A DNA stretch of 64,000 bases from Echinicola sp. 20G (GTDB taxonomy: Bacteria; Bacteroidota; Bacteroidia; Cytophagales; Cyclobacteriaceae), in NCBI RefSeq assembly GCF_015533855.1, contig NZ_AP024154.1, forward strand, positions 561,001-625,000, given 5' to 3'. A program made the translations under genes and the position numbers. The notes under the pieces were generated by a model that had not been told where the DNA came from, searched no databases, and saw nothing but the letters and a program-made list of their open reading frames with translations. Shown one piece after another: positions 59,523 through 64,000 of the stretch (within the stretch, counting starts at the first letter, position 1; each line of letters begins with the position of its first letter).

Positions 59523-60296
59523 TTAGACGTTATTTACTTTTTTGATATATAACTCCAACGCCCCTGTCATACTTGGTGCATTAGGCATTGGTGCTTCTAT
59601 ATCCAAAGTAAGTTCTTGATCCCTTACACTTTTTGAAGTCGTTGGTCCAAAAGCGGCTATTCGGGTAAAACCCTGCTCAAAATCCGGGAAATTATGGATC
59701 AAAGATTTGATTCCAGATGGGCTATAGAACGCCAAAATATCATATTTGATGTCCTTCAAATCTGACAAATCCGCAGCTACTGTATGGTAAATTATCGCCT
59801 CTGTGAATTCTATGTTATTTTTCGCCAGATACTCTGGGATATCATCTTTTCTGATATCGGAACATGGGAACAAGTATTTTTCTCCCTTATGCTTTTTGAA
59901 ATAATCAAATAGGTCGGCAGCAGTTCTCACCCCAACAAAAAGCTTTCTTTTCCTGATCACAATGTACTTTTGCAAATAATGAGCTGTTTGCTCTGAAATG
60001 CAGAAATACTTCATGTCAGCTGGCATCTCTATTTTAAGCTCCTGGCAGATACTAAAAAAATGATCAATGGCATTTCTACTCGTAAAGATGACTGCGGTAT
60101 GCTTTAAAATATCGATTTTCTGCTTTCTAAAATCCCTGATAGAAACCGGTTCTACCTGAATGAAAGGTCTAAAATCGATTTTGAGATTGTACTTTTCGGC
60201 CAACTGAAAGTACGGAGACTTTGCGTCTGAAGGTCGAGGTTGAGAAACCAAAATACTCTTCACCGGCCGAAATCTGTCTTTGGTAGATTTTGTCAT
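59523..60296 (-). CDS. hemD: Uroporphyrinogen-III synthase
   Basis: Closes and isomerises hydroxymethylbilane to uroporphyrinogen III. 257 aa, two-domain alpha/beta fold. Motifs are SILVSQPRPS at the start, TAVIFTSRNAIDHFF, YHTVAADLSDL, ILAFYSPSGIKSLI and AAFGPTTSKSVR. It is 80 nt upstream of the PorP/SprF-like gene and 46 nt after the DUF4271 gene, so it is embedded in the T9SS region. The other early haem gene (hemB) is 47 kb away. Confidence 0.9.
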   Translation of the reverse strand: MTKSTKDRFRPVKSILVSQPRPSDAKSPYFQLAEKYNLKIDFRPFIQVEPVSIRDFRKQKIDILKHTAVIFTSRNAIDHFFSICQELKIEMPADMKYFCISEQTAHYLQKYIVIRKRKLFVGVRTAADLFDYFKKHKGEKYLFPCSDIRKDDIPEYLAKNNIEFTEAIIYHTVAADLSDLKDIKYDILAFYSPSGIKSLIHNFPDFEQGFTRIAAFGPTTSKSVRDQELTLDIEAPMPNAPSMTGALELYIKKVNNV

Positions 60297-60342
60297 ATTG
60301 TCTTTTTTCTACTTTTGTTTTCTCTAGTTGATTTACCTGAGA

Positions 60343-61449
60343 TCAGCCCATAACTATCTTTACAATCAATAGAAATGGAACCATTTCAGAGGTGCAAAGG
60401 TAAGAAAATAAATGGTAACTTTTAAAAGGCACTTTTTTTAACATTAAGTAAAAAAGTCTAAATACGCCCAATAAATAAACTAAAAGAAACAATGTCACCG
60501 CATAATTCATTATTTGGTCCATAGCAGTGGTGCCTTGCAGATAAAATCCAAAAATCACTACAAATAAAAACAATAACACAATAAGAAGGCCACGAACTAA
60601 ATAAAAGAACTGACTGAAATCCAGTCGGTCAAGTTGATAAATCACCGCAAATAATTTGATCCAAAAATATTTAAGGAATGATAAAACCATAAAAATGGCC
60701 GTTCCTGATAGCCAGACTAAGAATAAATAATTTAGATTTCCCTCCAAAAATTCTTCTAACAATGGCACATCCATAAAATGAATGGCCGACATGATAAACA
60801 AGGAAACCAGCATGCTGAACACCAATAGATAAAACAAAACATCTGAGGAAAACACTTTTCCTCCACTGCTTGAGTCGGAAAATTCATCAGAAAAAACGGC
60901 TACGGGACGCAGTGCAGACTGGAAAACCAGGGGATAAGTCACTTTGAATATTGCCACCAAAGCCAATATCACGATCAAAGCCACAATTAAAAAGTCCTTC
61001 ACTTCATCTTTTATCCTTAAAAGGTTCCCTTCAGCATTTTTCCCCTCGGTCACACCGCTGGCCTTCTTAAAAATACCCTTCTTGATTGAAATGGCATCCT
61101 CATCGATTCCACTTTTATAGATCAACAACTCCACTTTGTTAAGGGAATCACTTTGTACCAGCCCTTCAATCGTCTTAACAGAAGTAATGAAGTTGGTATC
61201 AGACTTGGTATAAAACCAAAGTTTATCTCCTAAAAAAACAGCAGACTCCTCTGGCACTTGGATATCAAAAGAAGCTTTCGGAAAATCCGTAATATCAATT
61301 TCCACGGCTGCCATCACTGGGGAAGGCAACAAACCGCCTTTGTGTTTGATACTTATTTTTGGATTATAATTCTCCAGTACCTGTCCTTGGGCAGTCGCAA
61401 CAATCAACAAACCAAAGCAAAAAAGAAACAGCCTTACAAATAGCTTCAT
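60343..61449 (-). CDS. DUF4271 membrane protein
   Basis: 368 aa from the ATG at 61449 (MKLFVRLFLFCFGLLIVATA), which gives a signal peptide cleaved near residue 22. About 130 periplasmic residues follow, then five to seven membrane helices in the C-terminal half. This is the DUF4271 layout, with conserved placement next to hemD and the T9SS genes in Bacteroidota. Function unknown. A frame extension to 61491 would overlap the Omp85 gene and is not preferred. It starts 4 nt after the Omp85-like gene ends, so they are coupled. Confidence 0.82.
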   Translation of the reverse strand: MKLFVRLFLFCFGLLIVATAQGQVLENYNPKISIKHKGGLLPSPVMAAVEIDITDFPKASFDIQVPEESAVFLGDKLWFYTKSDTNFITSVKTIEGLVQSDSLNKVELLIYKSGIDEDAISIKKGIFKKASGVTEGKNAEGNLLRIKDEVKDFLIVALIVILALVAIFKVTYPLVFQSALRPVAVFSDEFSDSSSGGKVFSSDVLFYLLVFSMLVSLFIMSAIHFMDVPLLEEFLEGNLNYLFLVWLSGTAIFMVLSFLKYFWIKLFAVIYQLDRLDFSQFFYLVRGLLIVLLFLFVVIFGFYLQGTTAMDQIMNYAVTLFLLVYLLGVFRLFYLMLKKVPFKSYHLFSYLCTSEMVPFLLIVKIVMG

Positions 61450-61453
61450 AAAA

Positions 61454-63178
61454 TTAAAATCTTCCAATATATCCGAAATGGATTTTAGCATAGTTTACTC
61501 CCATCTTTTGTTCATTGGATTTTCCCATTCCATAAATAAATTGGAAAGTCCCTCCAGATGTGTTTAAGCTCAGTCCCCCTCCCAAAGAAAGTGGATGATT
61601 TACCACTCTCACTGATCCAACTGGGGATTTTTCCAGCCTCCCCACATCTGCAAAAAGCAGAAAATAAGAGTTTTCTTCAAAATAAAACCTGGGCTCAAAA
61701 TTAGCATAAACATATCGGTTTGTGAAAAAGAAATTCTCATTAAAACCTCTTATACTCTTTAATCCCCCTAGACGGTACATATCATTTTCAAGAATATTAT
61801 CACTTGCAAGTTCTCCAGCTCTTAGGCGTCCCATTATCGTCATTCTGCCACTGATATGCCAAAACTGTTCCACGGATATTTCCCCAAAAAACTGTAACGA
61901 CTCCGCATCAATGTCATTGTACAGCTCTTCTGGAATCCCTGTATTCTGAAGCACCTTTTTATTTCCAATTCCCCCTTCAGTAACAATCCTCAGCCCACGC
62001 TTTGGCATTAATACATCATCAAGGCTCGCATATTGGAATGAAAGCCCGTAATTATGGTAACGATAGTCTAAAACATCCGGCAAAGTTTCTTCCAACTCAG
62101 GTACTGACAATAAGTCTCCTGATTTCCTTCTCGTAAAAAAATCCAAATAGACCTTAGGGCTAACCGGATATCCAAATCCCAACCGAAAGTCTCTATTGAT
62201 GAAAGTCGTATCTTCCTTAAGCAAAAAAAAGGAAGCGCTGAGATCAACAACTGACCCCAAAACCATGGGCTCCAAAGCAGAGATTTCCAGGTTTTGGCTG
62301 TATTGGGTAAGGCGCTGCCAATGCAAAGAGTAATTCCTGCCCCTTCCGCTCACATTCATAAGATCCAAATCAAATTGTCCCGTCACCAATAACTTATTTT
62401 CCTCCACTTCATTTGGTAAAAATCCTATAATACCATCTATTGAATTCACCTTCCTTTTTTCCAAGTTTAGGTACACTGTTGCCTCACTGTTTTGAAAACT
62501 TACCTTGGGTGGCTCCAACAGTTTGAGGTAAGGGAGTTTCCGGATCACCTCAACTGCTTCACCTACTCTTTTCTGAGAAAAAGGCTCTCCTTGAACAATT
62601 CTCAGCTTTCTTTGAATGAAACCTAACTTAACATTAGCATCTCCTATGATCTGTATACTATCGAATGTTATTCTTGGACCCTGCTCATAATGAAGACTGG
62701 CCTTTAGTTGATTTTCAGATTGGCTGATGCTATCCAGCCTGATCGATGAAAAAGGGTAGCCTTGATTCTCTTCAATTGATAATATCCGGTCAAACATCTT
62801 GACCACTTTCTCATGTGAGACAGGCTTTTGACTAAATTTTTTTGGGTCGTACCCTGTTTGGTTCAGTAAATGACCGGGCACATTTCCCTTTCCCAGTTCC
62901 ACCCAATGATATTGTTCTCCTGTGTTAATAGTCACACTTCTGGAACTATCACTCCAAATTGACCCCACCACTTTTGCCATTAGATAACCTTCTTCTTGCA
63001 AAGCATGGATTTTCGATTTCACAAAGCTATGCCCTTCAAGTGAATCCTTAAAAAACTTCTCCCCTTCTTGAAAAGATGAACCCCGAACTTCATATTTCAA
63101 CAAATAAGTTTTTTGCCCATATGCATTGGGGGCAAGAAGAAGATATACCAATAGGGATATAATGAATGTAACTTTCAA
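61454..63178 (-). CDS. Omp85/BamA-TamA-like outer-membrane protein
   Basis: 574 aa. Signal peptide MKVTFIISLLVYLLLAPNAYG (cleaved about residue 21), then probably two or three POTRA domains (about 25-220, e.g. ITFDSIQIIGDANVKLGFIQ). The C-terminal 16-strand barrel has the motif RLGGLKSIRGFNENFF (Omp85 lid-loop R-G-F) near 470 and a final aromatic F (FGYIGRF). Shorter than BamA, so a TamA-like or specialised paralogue. Start TTG at 63178: it alone gives a signal peptide, and a stop codon lies three codons upstream. It shares a 51-bp divergent region with hemW. First gene of the run down to gldN. Confidence 0.88.
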   Translation of the reverse strand: MKVTFIISLLVYLLLAPNAYGQKTYLLKYEVRGSSFQEGEKFFKDSLEGHSFVKSKIHALQEEGYLMAKVVGSIWSDSSRSVTINTGEQYHWVELGKGNVPGHLLNQTGYDPKKFSQKPVSHEKVVKMFDRILSIEENQGYPFSSIRLDSISQSENQLKASLHYEQGPRITFDSIQIIGDANVKLGFIQRKLRIVQGEPFSQKRVGEAVEVIRKLPYLKLLEPPKVSFQNSEATVYLNLEKRKVNSIDGIIGFLPNEVEENKLLVTGQFDLDLMNVSGRGRNYSLHWQRLTQYSQNLEISALEPMVLGSVVDLSASFFLLKEDTTFINRDFRLGFGYPVSPKVYLDFFTRRKSGDLLSVPELEETLPDVLDYRYHNYGLSFQYASLDDVLMPKRGLRIVTEGGIGNKKVLQNTGIPEELYNDIDAESLQFFGEISVEQFWHISGRMTIMGRLRAGELASDNILENDMYRLGGLKSIRGFNENFFFTNRYVYANFEPRFYFEENSYFLLFADVGRLEKSPVGSVRVVNHPLSLGGGLSLNTSGGTFQFIYGMGKSNEQKMGVNYAKIHFGYIGRF

Positions 63179-63201
63179 AAATGCTTATCGTTGATTTTGC
63201 C

Positions 63202-63209
63202 TATCTTTG
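63202..63209 (+). promoter_or_regulatory. Predicted -7 promoter element (TATCTTTG) of hemW
   Basis: An exact TAnnTTTG match on the plus strand, 20 nt upstream of the hemW TTG start, within the 51-bp divergent gap. Confidence 0.4.
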
Positions 63210-63229
63210 TGGGGATAAAAGTAATCATT

Positions 63230-64000
63230 TTGGCAGGAATTTATATCCATATCCCTTTTTGTAAGCAGGCATGTCACTACTGCGACTTTCATTTCAGCAC
63301 CAACACCAAATTAAAGGAAGAAATGGTGCAAATGATCTGCAAGGAATTGACCCTAAGAAAAGACTATCTAGGCAGTCAAACTCTGATCAAAACCATCTAC
63401 TTTGGTGGCGGAACCCCTTCATTATTAAATGAAGCTGAGCTTTCAGCCATCTTACAAACCATCAACATCCACTACAAGCTTGACTTGGAAGAGATCACCA
63501 TAGAAACTAACCCTGATGACCTCAGCCAAAACAAGCTTCATGAACTTAAGTCATTGGGATTTGATCGACTAAGTATTGGGATACAAAGTTTTAGTGATGA
63601 AGTACTGAAGTTCTATAATAGAAGCCATAGTGCTGAAGAGTCCAAAAAATGTATTCAGAGGGCCCGAAATACAGGTTTTGAGAAAATGTCCATTGACCTT
63701 ATGTATGGATTTCCTCAAGCCAATCATGAACTTTGGAAGTCAGATCTCACGCAGGCTATAGGGCTTGATCCGGGGCACATCAGCAGCTATTGCCTCACTG
63801 TAGAGCCTGGCACAGCACTAGGTAACTGGTCCCAGAAGGGGAAATTTATACCTGCTTCTGAAGATTTTGGCGCAGAACAATTCGAGCTCATGCAGGATTA
63901 TCTGGAAAAAGCCGGCTATGTTCAATATGAAATTTCCAATTTTGGTAAGCCCGGAGCCTTTGCTATTCATAACACCAACTATTGGAAAGGCATGCCTTAC
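63230..64000 (+). CDS. hemW: HemW, radical-SAM haem chaperone (partial, runs off window)
   Basis: 257 codons are present. The start is TTG at 63230 (MAGIYIHIPFCKQACHYCDF), which fits the standard N-terminus; no ATG lies before the first strand. The radical-SAM cluster is CKQACHYC (C-x3-C-x2-C) and the next motif is YFGGGTPS. This is the HemN-like protein now considered a haem chaperone (HemW) rather than a coproporphyrinogen oxidase, because CxxxCxxC is followed by CDFHF without the extra Cys. The C-terminal HemN domain is outside the window. Divergent from the Omp85-like gene. Confidence 0.93.
   Translation, partial: MAGIYIHIPFCKQACHYCDFHFSTNTKLKEEMVQMICKELTLRKDYLGSQTLIKTIYFGGGTPSLLNEAELSAILQTINIHYKLDLEEITIETNPDDLSQNKLHELKSLGFDRLSIGIQSFSDEVLKFYNRSHSAEESKKCIQRARNTGFEKMSIDLMYGFPQANHELWKSDLTQAIGLDPGHISSYCLTVEPGTALGNWSQKGKFIPASEDFGAEQFELMQDYLEKAGYVQYEISNFGKPGAFAIHNTNYWKGMPY

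Noticed and set aside
1..64000. CRISPR array, transposase, integrase or prophage
   Set aside because: No direct repeats with regular spacers and no recognisable mobile-element gene were found on either strand.
1..64000. tRNA or rRNA genes
   Set aside because: No cloverleaf-like segments or CCA-flanked sequences were noticed in the intergenic regions, which are mostly short and filled by terminators and promoters.

Overview
The window is chromosomal DNA from a Bacteroidota bacterium, most likely of the family Cyclobacteriaceae (order Cytophagales). The evidence is a complete gldK-gldL-gldM-gldN type IX secretion core with a PorP/SprF-like protein and an SprE/PorW-like lipoprotein, three DUF4221-type lipoproteins (a family I associate with Cyclobacteriaceae), a split F-type ATP synthase operon without atpD/atpC, the small DUF4295 gene beside rpmG/rpmB, and promoters of the Bacteroidota TAnnTTTG type with almost no Shine-Dalgarno sequences. 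Genus and species cannot be fixed from the sequence. I find no rRNA, tRNA, CRISPR array, transposase, integrase or prophage gene.

Layout, left to right. 1-5037 (minus): adenosine kinase-like gene (cut by the window edge), an acetyltransferase-like protein, a small membrane protein, rimO and a Tat-exported Gfo/Idh/MocA oxidoreductase. 5038-5499 is non-coding with two orphan hairpins and a possible small RNA. 5500-9083: tandem array of three DUF4221 lipoproteins. 9197-10910: rpmB-rpmG-DUF4295-ftsY. 11166-17321 (plus): rocD, hemB, amtB, an OmpL-like porin and a short secreted repeat protein. 17385-21154 (minus): pseudouridine synthase, prfC and an orphan histidine kinase. 21314: a Dps-like ferritin. 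21836-30156 (minus): NatAB-like ABC exporter, a secreted unknown, grpE-dnaJ, obg, adk, hpt and an M42 peptidase. 30327-33715 (plus): OmpA-like protein, upp, a Ca2+/Na+ antiporter and a small membrane protein. 33704-38105 (minus): serine dehydratase, an ECF sigma / membrane-anchored barrel / FKBP-like lipoprotein operon, and an OsmC protein. 38174-39843 (plus): a secreted barrel-like protein and lipA. 39901-46890 (minus): M23 peptidase, bactofilin, atpZ, atpI-like, atpB-E-F-H-A-G. 46999-53824 (plus): sprE/porW-like gene, PBP1A and uvrC. 53877-63178 (minus): Omp85-like protein, DUF4271 protein, hemD, sprF/porP, gldK, gldL, gldM, gldN. 63230-64000 (plus): hemW, cut by the right edge.

Functional themes. 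The right third is about the cell envelope: the T9SS motor and ring (GldKLMN), its lipoprotein SprE, an Omp85 protein, a class A penicillin-binding protein, and an M23 peptidase paired with a bactofilin at the head of the ATP synthase operon. Haem synthesis genes are scattered (hemB, hemD, hemW). Nitrogen handling sits around rocD and amtB plus porin. The chaperone and translation genes (grpE, dnaJ, ftsY, prfC, rimO, obg, rpmB, rpmG) are ordinary for the phylum, but dnaJ has lost half of its zinc-binding motifs.

Most of the window is housekeeping. The least explained pieces are the ECF/barrel/FKBP operon, the 101-residue secreted protein built of 29-30-residue repeats, the DUF4221 triplet, the orphan hairpin region near 5.4 kb, and two genes (upp, uvrC) whose predicted promoters abut the preceding terminator and seem to start transcription at the ATG. 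Start codons were reassigned where the longest reading frame began at an unlikely TTG. In at least eight genes a TTG or GTG start seems real.
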